A stretch of 54,111 nucleotides of DNA from Marinoscillum sp. (GTDB lineage: Bacteria > Bacteroidota > Bacteroidia > Cytophagales > Cyclobacteriaceae). Every line of letters begins with the position of its first letter. Position 1 is the first letter of the stretch. The stretch spans positions 1-54,111 of the forward strand of contig JAMWZA010000019.1 in the NCBI GenBank assembly GCA_024305105.1, in the 5' to 3' direction. The notes beneath the pieces are model-generated. The model was not told the origin of the DNA. It was given only the letters and a program-made list of their open reading frames with translations, and did no database searches. The position numbers and the translations under genes were made by a program. Positions 43,121-51,669 of the stretch are shown in pieces.

Positions 43121-45613
43121 TTATGGGTTTTCAGAGTTACCGAGAGCAAGTAAGTTCATAAACAATTTATACGCTCCGGGCACACCAGCCGGCAGTTCTC
43201 TGAAGAATGACAAGCCTGTGTAGCAATAATACCCTTTGCCATGTTTAGCAACTAGCAAACTTCCTTTGGTCTGATCCTCGCCTGGATCATTCATTCCCAT
43301 AATTGGTTGAAATTCATCTCCCCACTCATTCGAGAAGTAAAGGCCGCGTTCCTGTACCCAGCCTTTCATGTCTTCAGGAGTAATCTTGTTGGGTTGGTTA
43401 AGTACTGGATGATTGGGAGCCAGAAACGCTACAGGCGAATCTTCTACCGTTACCCTATCATGAGACAGCTTTAGCTTGTAAGGGGCCAGTTCATCTGTTA
43501 CCAAGCCATAGCTCTTACTGTATTGAACAACTACAGTACCTCCATTATTAACATAATCAAATAACTCCTGATTTTTAAAGGCCAACCATGGTAGGGTATT
43601 GTAAGCTCGTGCACCCAGCACAACGGCACTAAAAGAAACTAATTCTTCAGCGACTACATTGTTCTTATCGAGTAAAGTCACATCATATCCCACTTGCTCC
43701 AGATTGGCCGGAACTTCATCACTTACTCCGGCGATATAGCCGATTTTCTTATCCCCCTTCTGAGCATTTAACTTCACCACCTTTGCAGAGGATTTTTGAA
43801 AAAGCGTTTGCTTCGGCAGGTGTTCATAGTCTATAACCGACCGACCTCTATCAAAAACTTCTCCTCCAACTTCAGCTTCCACAGTAATAATTCCTTCAGA
43901 AGCTACTTTCGGAGGTGTCAACATAAACTCAAAGGTAGATTCTTGATTTTCCTGAACAAGCTCAAAATTGAATGCGCTAGGCTCAGCTGTCCACCCTTCT
44001 GGAACATTCAATCGAACATTTCCGGTGACTTTCGCTTCTCCAGCTATTATCGTTACATTCACAGGCTTTGCATTGGCAGTTGAAAAAATTAAGGCGTTGG
44101 CATCAAGATTAGCCATCACTTTTGGCTGGATAACAAGCGGTGTAACTACCTCTCCTTTTACTGGGTCAGTTCTTCTGTAATTCACAGGAACCGGCACTTC
44201 AAAAACCTGTCCGTCCAATTCAATTGCAACATACCCTAACAATGCAGGAGGGTTTTGCGGCAAGCCTCGCAGAAGCTGATCATCAACCTTATACATCCCT
44301 TCGGTCCCACCCTGTTCCAACCAGTATGGATTAGAGTATCCAATGTCCTTGGGCAATGAAAAGGAATAACTAAACTCAACGACCTCATTGTTTTCCAAAG
44401 CTAAATCATAAACAAAGCGCTCTCCTTTTGATGGAAAGCGAACAGAACCAAGTTTCAAATCAAATTCGCTGCGATTAATCACCTCCAGATTAATTGTGAT
44501 TGAATCTCCAGGGACATAGGCTGGTTCTTCGGCATCTAAAGCGATGTATGTCCCAGTAATTAAACGCACGACCTCCTCTAGTTCCCTAAGTTTTACTTCT
44601 TTCCAGTATTGATCTGGCAATGTAAGTAACTGCTCACGCGCGATTAAGAGATTTTTCAAGGCTGGGCCCGGCTTATTCGGCTGGTAGGAATCATAAGCAA
44701 GTTTCAGGTATTTCTGCACCTCATCAGCACTCTTGACTCTACCCCACGATGTATCTATTCCTCCAAAAATATTTTCTGTTTCTTCACCGCCCCATTGTTC
44801 AAAATATTCAAATTCTGAGCCTCTGGATCCGGAATTTCCAAACCCCTGACTCTTGTGCATGGATCTACTTAGAGCAGATATCTCTGTGTATGAATAGCCT
44901 AATGAAGCGTTAAAACCTCCTACGTCCACCTTGACATAATCATCTGGATTAAAGGTTTTTCCAGATCTTCTAAATGACCAGGTACTTACGTTCCAAAATA
45001 TCTTCTTAGGCTGCCATATGTCCACATACTCCAGCTGCTCCGGAAATCGTTCCGGATCTCCACTTGCTTCAAAAGCTTCCATAGCCAATATGGCTGACGC
45101 TGTATGATGGCCATGAGTAACGCCAGGTTCTTGAGAAAATCTCGTTATCAACACATCTGGTCTAAACTTTCTGATCGTCCAAACAAAATCAGCAAGCACT
45201 TGCTCTTTATCCCAAATATTGAAGGTCTCATCTGGATACTTGGAGTATCCAAAATCGTTAGCTCTGGAAAAGAACTGTTCCCCATTATCTATTCTCCGTG
45301 CAGCTAATAACTCCTGAGTCCTAATCACACCTAATTTCTCCCTGATCTCCGGTCCAATCAAATTTTGACCTCCATCTCCCCTGGTTGCAGCTAAGTAGCC
45401 CGTCCGAAAATTCTGCCCATTCGCCATGTAAGCGATGAGTTGTGTATTTTCATCATCAGGGTGGGCAGCTACATAAAGAACGGTCCCTAAGGTGTTTAGC
45501 GATTTTAGTTTCTGATTGATGTTAGCACTGGAATATGTTGAGATGACCTGAGCAGTAACTGATACATATCCCAAAACCAACAATACGGCTGCAAGTAAAT
45601 GATTACGTTTCAT
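43121..45613 (-). CDS. PIG-L family deacetylase, multi-domain exported
   Basis: An exported 830-residue protein ('MKRNHLLAAVLLVLGYVSVT', AQ site). The N-terminal domain is a PIG-L/LmbE-type zinc deacetylase: 'VAAHPDDENTQ' (His51, Asp53 or Asp54 as ligands or catalytic base) and 'GVTHGHHTASAIL' near residue 165. A central region of immunoglobulin-like strands follows ('ADEPAYVPGDSITINLEVIN'-like), and the C-terminal 200 residues have 'GYIAGVSDEVPANLEQVGYD' and 'EELFDYVNNGGTVVVQYSKS'-like segments of a glutamine-amidotransferase-like (ThuA/GATase) fold. It probably removes an N-acetyl group from a sugar in the periplasm and feeds the symporter next door. The ATG at 45613 was chosen for its signal peptide; an in-frame upstream start is 45637. 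Confidence 0.88.
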   Translation of the reverse strand: MKRNHLLAAVLLVLGYVSVTAQVISTYSSANINQKLKSLNTLGTVLYVAAHPDDENTQLIAYMANGQNFRTGYLAATRGDGGQNLIGPEIREKLGVIRTQELLAARRIDNGEQFFSRANDFGYSKYPDETFNIWDKEQVLADFVWTIRKFRPDVLITRFSQEPGVTHGHHTASAILAMEAFEASGDPERFPEQLEYVDIWQPKKIFWNVSTWSFRRSGKTFNPDDYVKVDVGGFNASLGYSYTEISALSRSMHKSQGFGNSGSRGSEFEYFEQWGGEETENIFGGIDTSWGRVKSADEVQKYLKLAYDSYQPNKPGPALKNLLIAREQLLTLPDQYWKEVKLRELEEVVRLITGTYIALDAEEPAYVPGDSITINLEVINRSEFDLKLGSVRFPSKGERFVYDLALENNEVVEFSYSFSLPKDIGYSNPYWLEQGGTEGMYKVDDQLLRGLPQNPPALLGYVAIELDGQVFEVPVPVNYRRTDPVKGEVVTPLVIQPKVMANLDANALIFSTANAKPVNVTIIAGEAKVTGNVRLNVPEGWTAEPSAFNFELVQENQESTFEFMLTPPKVASEGIITVEAEVGGEVFDRGRSVIDYEHLPKQTLFQKSSAKVVKLNAQKGDKKIGYIAGVSDEVPANLEQVGYDVTLLDKNNVVAEELVSFSAVVLGARAYNTLPWLAFKNQELFDYVNNGGTVVVQYSKSYGLVTDELAPYKLKLSHDRVTVEDSPVAFLAPNHPVLNQPNKITPEDMKGWVQERGLYFSNEWGDEFQPIMGMNDPGEDQTKGSLLVAKHGKGYYCYTGLSFFRELPAGVPGAYKLFMNLLALGNSENP

Positions 45614-45738
45614 GAGGTGAGCTGATAAATTATACACGATAAAATATTCAAAATAAAGTCTATATGTTTAATTTTTCAAACTGAAAACTAGACAATATTT
45701 TAGTCGGAAAATTGCCATTTATTAATTAATTTCCGATT

Positions 45739-45756
45739 AATGGATTGAATGGATTA
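45739..45756 (+). repeat. Tandem 9-base repeat in divergent promoter region
   Basis: AATGGATTG/AATGGATTA occur in tandem about 50 bases upstream of the response-regulator ATG, in an AT-rich 190-base divergent region between the deacetylase and the response regulator. Possible regulator binding site; nothing more is visible. Confidence 0.3.
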
Positions 45757-45803
45757 TTCATTATTTGATTGGTTAATTAGCGAACACACACAACAAACCA
45801 ACA

Positions 45804-46451
45804 ATGGAAAAGAATACGATCCTTCTCGTAGATGATCATAAGATAATACGAGATGGACTAAAACTATATTTTGAAGGCAATGACAAATACGAAGTATCTG
45901 CCGAAGCTTCCAACGCAAAAGATGCCCTCACATTGCTTCGAGAAAATGATTTTGATCTGGTGATCACGGATATCAGTATGCCCGAAATGGATGGCATACG
46001 TTTTACCCAGGAGCTAAAATTGTTCAAGCCAAATCAAAAGGTGATGGCATTAACAATGATCAGCGAAAATCAACACATCAAACACATGCTTTCGGCCGGT
46101 GTAAATGGATATATTTTGAAGAATGCAGATAAGGGTGAAATCTTCCAGGCCATTGACACCATTCTCAATGACGAAAACTATTTCTCCAGCGAAGTAACGA
46201 AGATTATAATGGACAACATGACTGCTAAGAAGCAGCCAGTAAAAAAATTGTCTCTGGAAACGCCACTAACGCGGCGTGAAAAGGAAGTGCTGGAACTGAT
46301 TATTAAAGAATATTCCAATCAAGAAATAGCTGATTCACTTTTTATCAGCGTTAGAACAGTAGATGCTCATAAAAGAAACCTTTTAGAAAAAACGGGATGT
46401 AAAAATATTGCTGGTTTAGTAGTCTATGCAATGGAACACAACATTGCTTAA
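45804..46451 (+). CDS. Two-component response regulator, NarL/LuxR family
   Basis: A 215-residue transcription regulator: receiver domain (1-120) with acidic pocket 'ILLVDDHKIIRDG' and phospho-acceptor Asp56 in 'LVITDISMPEMDG', Thr and Lys switch residues in 'ALTMISE' and 'YILKNADKGEI', then a LuxR-type helix-turn-helix ('LTRREKEVLELIIKEYSNQE', 'IADSLFISVRTVDAHKRNLL'). No histidine kinase gene is adjacent, so it is an orphan in this window. The 190-base upstream region contains the divergent deacetylase promoter. Confidence 0.93.
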   Translation: MEKNTILLVDDHKIIRDGLKLYFEGNDKYEVSAEASNAKDALTLLRENDFDLVITDISMPEMDGIRFTQELKLFKPNQKVMALTMISENQHIKHMLSAGVNGYILKNADKGEIFQAIDTILNDENYFSSEVTKIIMDNMTAKKQPVKKLSLETPLTRREKEVLELIIKEYSNQEIADSLFISVRTVDAHKRNLLEKTGCKNIAGLVVYAMEHNIA

Positions 46452-46494
46452 GAAAGTTTTTTACCACATCCAACTGATAATCATACCAATGGAT

Positions 46495-47565
46495 CTAAAA
46501 TAAAATATTTTCCCATCTGGATTTTTGATTGTATCCCAGAAACTCCCCATTAATTTCCAATGGGGATTGCACATTATTTTCGTACAGTTGACCAGTACCT
46601 AAGCCTTGATACCCATTGTCTGGAAACTCACCGGCAAACTGTGCAATTGCGTTTAAAGCGATATTGCTCTCCAGGGCGGAAGTAAGCCACCAGCCAATCC
46701 CTAATGTCTGTGCAATATTAATCCACTCCAGTGTTGCCCTGAATCCACCGAGTAAAGTAGGCTTCAGGATGATGAATTGGGGATGAAGTATTTTTAATAA
46801 TTCATGTTTACGACTTTTCTCGTGATATCCTATCAGTTCCTCATCAAGAGCAATTGGAATAGGTGAGCGTTTACATATGAGTTGCATTGCTTCAAATTGT
46901 CCAGGCATGATCGGTTGCTCAATAGAGTGGACATCAAGCTTATTCAATTCTTCTAACCTGACAAAAACTTCATTATTTGGAAACCCCCCATTCGCATCAA
47001 CTCGAATCACCGTTTTGGGTGCTAGATTCCGAATGTATTGAATCAAGTCCAGCTCGTCCGTAAAATCAATAGCTCCTACTTTTAGCTTGATACACTTATT
47101 ACCATTGGCCACCTTACGGTCCACTTGCTCACGCATGAAATCAGGACTTCCCATCCATATTAACCCATTTATCGTAATATCCTTTTTTTCCGAATAAAAT
47201 GAATTTTTGAAAAGCTGGCGCATTCCTCCATTCATGAGATCAAGAAGGGCTGTCTCCAGGGCAAATACCAGACTGGGAAGCGTTTTAGGCACTAGCCTTT
47301 GAGCAATGGCAAAAGCTTCATCATTACTCTTGGGCAACTGAACATTCTTCAATGAAACTCCGAGTTCTGGTAAAAAATTTATCACCTGATCCAGCGTTTC
47401 TTCACTGAGATTCACCAAAGGAGCAGCTTCCCCCAATCCATACTTATCCGAATTATCCAGAAGTGATATCTTTATTAAGCAGGTCGGATGGTCTTTTAAT
47501 ACGCCTCTGGATGTCCCAGCGTCAAACTTGAATTTTAATGTTCGAATGGTATGCTCTAACTTCAT
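46495..47565 (-). CDS. menC: o-Succinylbenzoate synthase (enolase superfamily)
   Basis: A 356-residue enolase-superfamily enzyme. Catalytic and metal residues are in their usual order: Lys160 and Lys162 in 'CIKLKVG', Asp190 in 'VDANGGF', Glu216 in 'SIEQP', Asp241 in 'ALDEE', Lys268 in 'ILKPTLLGG', and 'SALESNIALNAIAQFAGE' with 'GLGTGQLYENN' at the C-terminal cap. The last two segments match menaquinone-type MenC of Bacteroidota better than dipeptide epimerases, though the two groups are hard to separate by eye. The other men genes are not in the window. It diverges from queA with 83 bases between them. Confidence 0.82.
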   Translation of the reverse strand: MKLEHTIRTLKFKFDAGTSRGVLKDHPTCLIKISLLDNSDKYGLGEAAPLVNLSEETLDQVINFLPELGVSLKNVQLPKSNDEAFAIAQRLVPKTLPSLVFALETALLDLMNGGMRQLFKNSFYSEKKDITINGLIWMGSPDFMREQVDRKVANGNKCIKLKVGAIDFTDELDLIQYIRNLAPKTVIRVDANGGFPNNEVFVRLEELNKLDVHSIEQPIMPGQFEAMQLICKRSPIPIALDEELIGYHEKSRKHELLKILHPQFIILKPTLLGGFRATLEWINIAQTLGIGWWLTSALESNIALNAIAQFAGEFPDNGYQGLGTGQLYENNVQSPLEINGEFLGYNQKSRWENILF

Positions 47566-47648
47566 GCTTATTAAAGTAAACGTATATCACAAAGGTTTGA
47601 CTGCTTTGGTTAAAAATATTCCCAAAAGTTCCGATTTCTACCTTTTCT

Positions 47649-48842
47649 TTGAAGTTACATCAACTTCCATACAACTTGATCCTGAAAGATTACCTTTACG
47701 AATTACCGGATGACCGAATAGCCAGGTATCCGCTTGCTGATAGGTCTGATTCAAAGCTTCTATACTATAATCAAGGGGCCATTGAGGACAGGATCTTTCA
47801 TCAAATCCCGACAGTACTACCTCCAAAAAGTCTATTGGTATTCAATGATACCAAAGTAATTCCTGCAAGGTTGGTAATGCACAAAGAAACAGGTGCACGT
47901 ATCGAAATTTTCCTTCTGGAGCCTGTTTTACCATCTTCACTTCATGAAGAGGTCATGGGAGCCAAATCTTCTACCCGGTGGAGAGCAATGATTGGTAATG
48001 CTAAGAAATGGAAGGAAGGCACTAAACTTGAGCTATCGATTGATGATGTGAAATTTAATGCCTTTCGAAATAACGGCAATACTGTAACCTTTTCATGGAC
48101 AACTGAGCTTACGTTTTCAGAGGTTTTGTTGAAAATTGGAGAAATCCCACTACCTCCTTATTTAGGTCGTGAAGCTACAGAAGACGACATTCCGAGGTAT
48201 CAAACGGTATACTCCAAACATGAAGGTGCCGTGGCAGCTCCAACGGCTGGTCTACACTTCACTGATCAGGTCATAGATGAAATCAGTAAAACCGGGATTA
48301 CTAAAGACTTCCTAACATTACATGTTTCTGCAGGCACCTTCCAGCCAATTAAATCAGAGAATGTAAAAGATCACCCAATGCATCAGGAGCAAATCGTAAT
48401 CAAGAAAAGCAATGTGCTAAACCTACTTGATCATGAAACCATCATCCCAGTTGGGACTACCAGCATGAGAACGCTTGAAAGCTTGTATTGGTTTGGTCAG
48501 CTACTTGCTACCAACAAAAACAGTCCATTCTTCATTACCAAGGATACTGCTTACCAGTTTGACGGGCCGATTGCAAGGAAAGAAAGTCTAGAGAACGTAC
48601 TCGAATATATGGAAATGCATGGGTTTAACTCCATTGGTGGAAACACTGAGATTTTTATTTATCCTGGCTATAAAATGAGAATGTGCGATGGGCTTATTAC
48701 GAACTTTCATCAGCCAGGATCCACACTTATTCTGCTAGTGGCTGCTCTCCTGGGCGAAGACTGGAAAGACGTATACAACCATGCCCTTCAAAATAACTAC
48801 CGGTTTTTAAGCTATGGTGACAGCTCCTTACTTATACCATAA
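47649..48842 (+). CDS. queA: tRNA preQ1(34) S-adenosylmethionine ribosyltransferase-isomerase
   Basis: Turns preQ1 in tRNA into epoxyqueuosine using the ribose of S-adenosylmethionine. Marks are 'KDYLYELPDDRIARYPLADR', 'LLVFNDTKVIPARL', 'IEIFLLEP', 'GEIPLPPYL', 'YQTVYSKHEGAVAAPTAGLH', 'LTLHVSAGTFQPIK' and 'TTSMRTLES'. It has no ATG near the conserved N-terminus; I took TTG at 47649, but TTG at 47676 is also possible, and reading upstream from there stays open only to 47601. Length (397) fits the Bacteroidota form, which is longer than the 356 residues of E. coli. With tgt at 6.2-7.4 kb it shows that this organism makes queuosine. Confidence 0.93.
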   Translation: MKLHQLPYNLILKDYLYELPDDRIARYPLADRSDSKLLYYNQGAIEDRIFHQIPTVLPPKSLLVFNDTKVIPARLVMHKETGARIEIFLLEPVLPSSLHEEVMGAKSSTRWRAMIGNAKKWKEGTKLELSIDDVKFNAFRNNGNTVTFSWTTELTFSEVLLKIGEIPLPPYLGREATEDDIPRYQTVYSKHEGAVAAPTAGLHFTDQVIDEISKTGITKDFLTLHVSAGTFQPIKSENVKDHPMHQEQIVIKKSNVLNLLDHETIIPVGTTSMRTLESLYWFGQLLATNKNSPFFITKDTAYQFDGPIARKESLENVLEYMEMHGFNSIGGNTEIFIYPGYKMRMCDGLITNFHQPGSTLILLVAALLGEDWKDVYNHALQNNYRFLSYGDSSLLIP

Positions 48843-48860
48843 TTGATTAAATTCCGCATT

Positions 48861-49760
48861 ATGGAAGCATTAGAAGAAGTCTGGACTGAATTCAAAGAAT
48901 TGACGTCAAGCGTTTATGAGTTATTCACACAGTCGCTCTTCCAGCTCGGTGAAAATGACGTGAGCCTTGGTAAAATTCTCTACTTGTTTTTGGCTTTTTT
49001 CATCCTGACCTTTCTCGCGCGCAGGTTGAAACGATTGTTGGTAGAGAAAATCCTGATAAACACTTCCATGGAGGCTGGTGCCAGAGCTACTGTAGGCACC
49101 GTGACTAAGTTCCTGTTTATCGCTGTTGGAGCCATCGTGATTGTTCAAACGGCCGGAATCGATATGAGTGCGCTTACGTTAATTGCAGGAGCCCTTGGTG
49201 TTGGTATTGGTTTTGGATTGCAAAACATTACAGACAATTTCATCTCAGGCGTAATCATCCTATTCGAGAAGCCCATAAAAGTAGGCGACCGAATTGATGT
49301 AGGTGATGTACAAGGCAATGTGATGAGTATATCATTTAGAGCTACTCAGATACTTACCAATGACAACATTTCCATCATCGTACCGAATTCCGAGTTTATT
49401 TCAAGTCGTGTTATCAACTGGAGTCACAATGACCGAAACATACGCTTTCGAATCCCTGTAGGGGTGAGCTATAACGAAAATCCGGAGAAGATCAAGAAAA
49501 TATTAATGGAAGTAGCGGACAAAAACCCACATGTTCTAAAAAAACCAGAACCTTCCGTTTTATTTGACGAATATGGAGACAGCTCGCTTAACTTCATTCT
49601 TGCTGTATGGACGGCATCACACACCGACCGGCCAAGAGTATTGAAGTCTGAACTTTACTTTGAAATCTTTAAAGAGTTCAAAAAACACCATGTCGAAATC
49701 CCATTTCCACAGCGTGACATTCACATAAAGACACAACCAGTGGTTGTTGAAAGCAAGTAA
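48861..49760 (+). CDS. Mechanosensitive ion channel protein, MscS type
   Basis: A 299-residue small-conductance mechanosensitive channel. Two to three membrane helices ('ILYLFLAFFILTFLARRLKR', then 'ATVGTVTKFLFIAVGAIVIV') lead to the pore-lining helix 3 and the conserved 'GALGVGIGFGLQNITDNFIS' and 'GVIILFEKPIKVGDRIDVGD', after which comes the beta domain ('VQGNVMSISFRATQILTND', 'IIVPNSEFISSRVINWSHND') and the C-terminal alpha/beta domain. It protects cells from osmotic downshock. ATG at 48861 is 19 bases after queA, so the two are probably co-transcribed. Confidence 0.93.
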   Translation: MEALEEVWTEFKELTSSVYELFTQSLFQLGENDVSLGKILYLFLAFFILTFLARRLKRLLVEKILINTSMEAGARATVGTVTKFLFIAVGAIVIVQTAGIDMSALTLIAGALGVGIGFGLQNITDNFISGVIILFEKPIKVGDRIDVGDVQGNVMSISFRATQILTNDNISIIVPNSEFISSRVINWSHNDRNIRFRIPVGVSYNENPEKIKKILMEVADKNPHVLKKPEPSVLFDEYGDSSLNFILAVWTASHTDRPRVLKSELYFEIFKEFKKHHVEIPFPQRDIHIKTQPVVVESK

Positions 49761-49795
49761 AAAGGCCTTCTACAAACTATCGCAAAAGGCCTTTT
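49760..49795 (+). terminator. Likely terminator of queA-mscS
   Basis: A 10-base-pair stem (AAAAGGCCTT 49760-49769 / AAGGCCTTTT 49786-49795) with a 16-base loop starts in the mscS stop codon and ends in TTTT. The T-run is short, so strength is uncertain. Confidence 0.6.
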
Positions 49796-49855
49796 GACAC
49801 TTCTTCATACTCTTACTTCTTAAAGGTACAAAGAACCAACCGGTATTTAAAATGA

Positions 49856-50779
49856 TTATTTGTCTGCTTGTGCTCCAAAATTATAGGCTAGACCTACCCC
49901 AAAAACACTTTTGAACTGAACCTTTGCTACAGGCCCATTATCTGACTTGCCTGTTTTGATGTCCTCATCGTATAGGAGATGTGTGAATAAATTAGCCGAA
50001 AGCACCTTGTTGACCTTCATTACCACGGTATTTTGCCAGTTCACATCGATGGTTCCAAAACTCTCAATGTAATTGGTAAAAAGCTCAAGCCTCGACTCCA
50101 AGTTCACATTTTTAATCACCTCGTCTTTGTACTTGATTCGTAAAAACGAACCCAGCTCAGCACGCGACTTTTTTCCTGGGTCTACTCCATATGCACCCTG
50201 ATCAGCCAATGCCTGATTATTCACAAAAGTGAACTTACCTGTCAAAGGAATGTAGTTAAACGATAACTTCTTATTCGGTTTGTAATCAACCCCAAGTCCA
50301 ATAGTCAAATAACCAGGTGCCATAAAATCTGAAATGGTTACTGTACTGTCCACGTTGCCAGAAGAGCTTTCTACCAAATCCTCACCAATAGCAAACTGTG
50401 TTCTAAAATCAAGCAGTCCACTAAAAAACCATTTAGAGTTCCCTTGCTTTATTTGGTAGCCATATTTGGTTACAAAGTTGATCTTATCGTCTGATTTCTC
50501 AAATCCCTGATTGTCCTGATTAATCAAGCCATAGCCTAAGTCAAGAGAGTTTTCCCAGGTAGTTCTGGCTTTGGCGTAATTCGCAAAAAGACCCGTTGCA
50601 CCATTAATGGAAATATTTTCAGCACCACCAGCTGCCCAGCTATCACTAAGCGTAACATTGGAAAATGTCAAGGCAGCAAAACCACCAGATGTCCAATAGG
50701 TTGTATCTGCTTGTTGTGCTTTTACTCCGATTATAGCCAACAGCATAACACTAGCTACAATGGATAATCTCAATTTCAT
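49856..50779 (-). CDS. DUF3078 domain-containing outer-membrane protein
   Basis: A 307-residue exported protein with signal peptide ending '...MLLAIIGVKAQ'. It has the DUF3078 hallmarks of Bacteroidota: 'TYWTSGGFAALTFSNVTLSD', 'SWAAGGAENISINGATGLFA' and 'NYAKARTTWENSLDLGYGL', followed by a series of beta-strands that would form a barrel, to 'KSVFGVGLAYNFGAQ' at the end. The function is unknown. The start is ATG at 50779; an ATG six bases upstream is equally possible. It is convergent with mscS and divergent from the DUF3298 lipoprotein. Confidence 0.85.
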   Translation of the reverse strand: MKLRLSIVASVMLLAIIGVKAQQADTTYWTSGGFAALTFSNVTLSDSWAAGGAENISINGATGLFANYAKARTTWENSLDLGYGLINQDNQGFEKSDDKINFVTKYGYQIKQGNSKWFFSGLLDFRTQFAIGEDLVESSSGNVDSTVTISDFMAPGYLTIGLGVDYKPNKKLSFNYIPLTGKFTFVNNQALADQGAYGVDPGKKSRAELGSFLRIKYKDEVIKNVNLESRLELFTNYIESFGTIDVNWQNTVVMKVNKVLSANLFTHLLYDEDIKTGKSDNGPVAKVQFKSVFGVGLAYNFGAQADK

Positions 50780-50877
50780 ATACATTTGACGTTTATTAGA
50801 TATTTTGATTCAACTTTAATCAGGACAAAAAAAACCAATTCTTCGGAATGACCATTAATATCTCGTTGAAACATATC

Positions 50878-51669
50878 ATGCGCTCGTTCAAATACTTCAT
50901 TTTTTCAATCATTTTAGCCGCTTGTTCAGTTGAAAATTCTAAACAAGAACAACCCACAGAAAATACCAAATCCGAAAAACCAGTCAGAGAAAGCATTCAG
51001 GCTACCGAAAGGATTACCAAAGAAAAAAGGGCTGCATGCTCTGAAGAACAATGCACTTCAGTAACGATTAACTACCCTCGATATGAAGGCAGTCCTCAAT
51101 TCAATAAGATAATAGAGGAAAAGGTGACCAGAACGCTCAGTGAGGATTACGTCATGGAAGCAAGCGGATCAGAAAATATCGACCAGCTTATTAGTCTGTT
51201 TATCAAGTCTTACGAAGATTTCTCCAAGAATTTTCCTGAAAGTTCTACGGCATGGTCATTAGATATTTTAGTTGAACAGACTTATTCTAAGAATGGAGTC
51301 ATTTCATTGCGAATGAATACTTCAGGCTATACAGGCGGTGCCCATTCCAATAGTTTTGTTGAATACATTACCTTATCCAAAAACAGTAAAAAACCTCTTG
51401 ATATCAAGGATATCGTCAAAAGTAACCGAAAGCTTTCTAGCATAGCTGAGCAGGTATTTAGAAATCTTCATGGAATAAAAAAAGGTGAATCCTTTTCTAA
51501 TCATGGATTCACCTTTCAAAACGATGAGTTTGTTCTACCGGAAACTTTCGGACTGAGTACTGATGGTTTGGTGTTATACTATAACAGTTACGAAATCTCA
51601 TCCTATGCTGACGGACCTACAGAATTAATAATTCCTTTTGATCAACTTACTGAGCTACTGAAAATATAA
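50878..51669 (+). CDS. DUF3298/DUF4163 (RsiV-like) domain lipoprotein
   Basis: A 263-residue lipoprotein ('MRSFKYFIFSIILAACSVEN', lipobox LAAC). The body contains a DUF4163/DUF3298 arrangement as in RsiV-type lipoproteins: 'TINYPRYEGSPQFNKIIEEK', then 'SLRMNTSGYTGGAHSNSFVE' with the diagnostic GGAH, and 'ADGPTELIIPFDQLTELL' at the end. In Bacillus RsiV this region binds lysozyme, but here there is no cytoplasmic anti-sigma part, so a stand-alone envelope role is more likely. The ATG at 50848 would add ten residues; the shorter start directly precedes the lipoprotein signal. It abuts the acyl-CoA ligase gene tail to tail. Confidence 0.8.
   Translation: MRSFKYFIFSIILAACSVENSKQEQPTENTKSEKPVRESIQATERITKEKRAACSEEQCTSVTINYPRYEGSPQFNKIIEEKVTRTLSEDYVMEASGSENIDQLISLFIKSYEDFSKNFPESSTAWSLDILVEQTYSKNGVISLRMNTSGYTGGAHSNSFVEYITLSKNSKKPLDIKDIVKSNRKLSSIAEQVFRNLHGIKKGESFSNHGFTFQNDEFVLPETFGLSTDGLVLYYNSYEISSYADGPTELIIPFDQLTELLKI

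Noticed and set aside
50878-51669. Anti-sigma factor for the ECF sigma at 8.5 kb
   Set aside because: The DUF3298 domain occurs in RsiV, but this lipoprotein has no cytoplasmic anti-sigma part and is 42 kb away.
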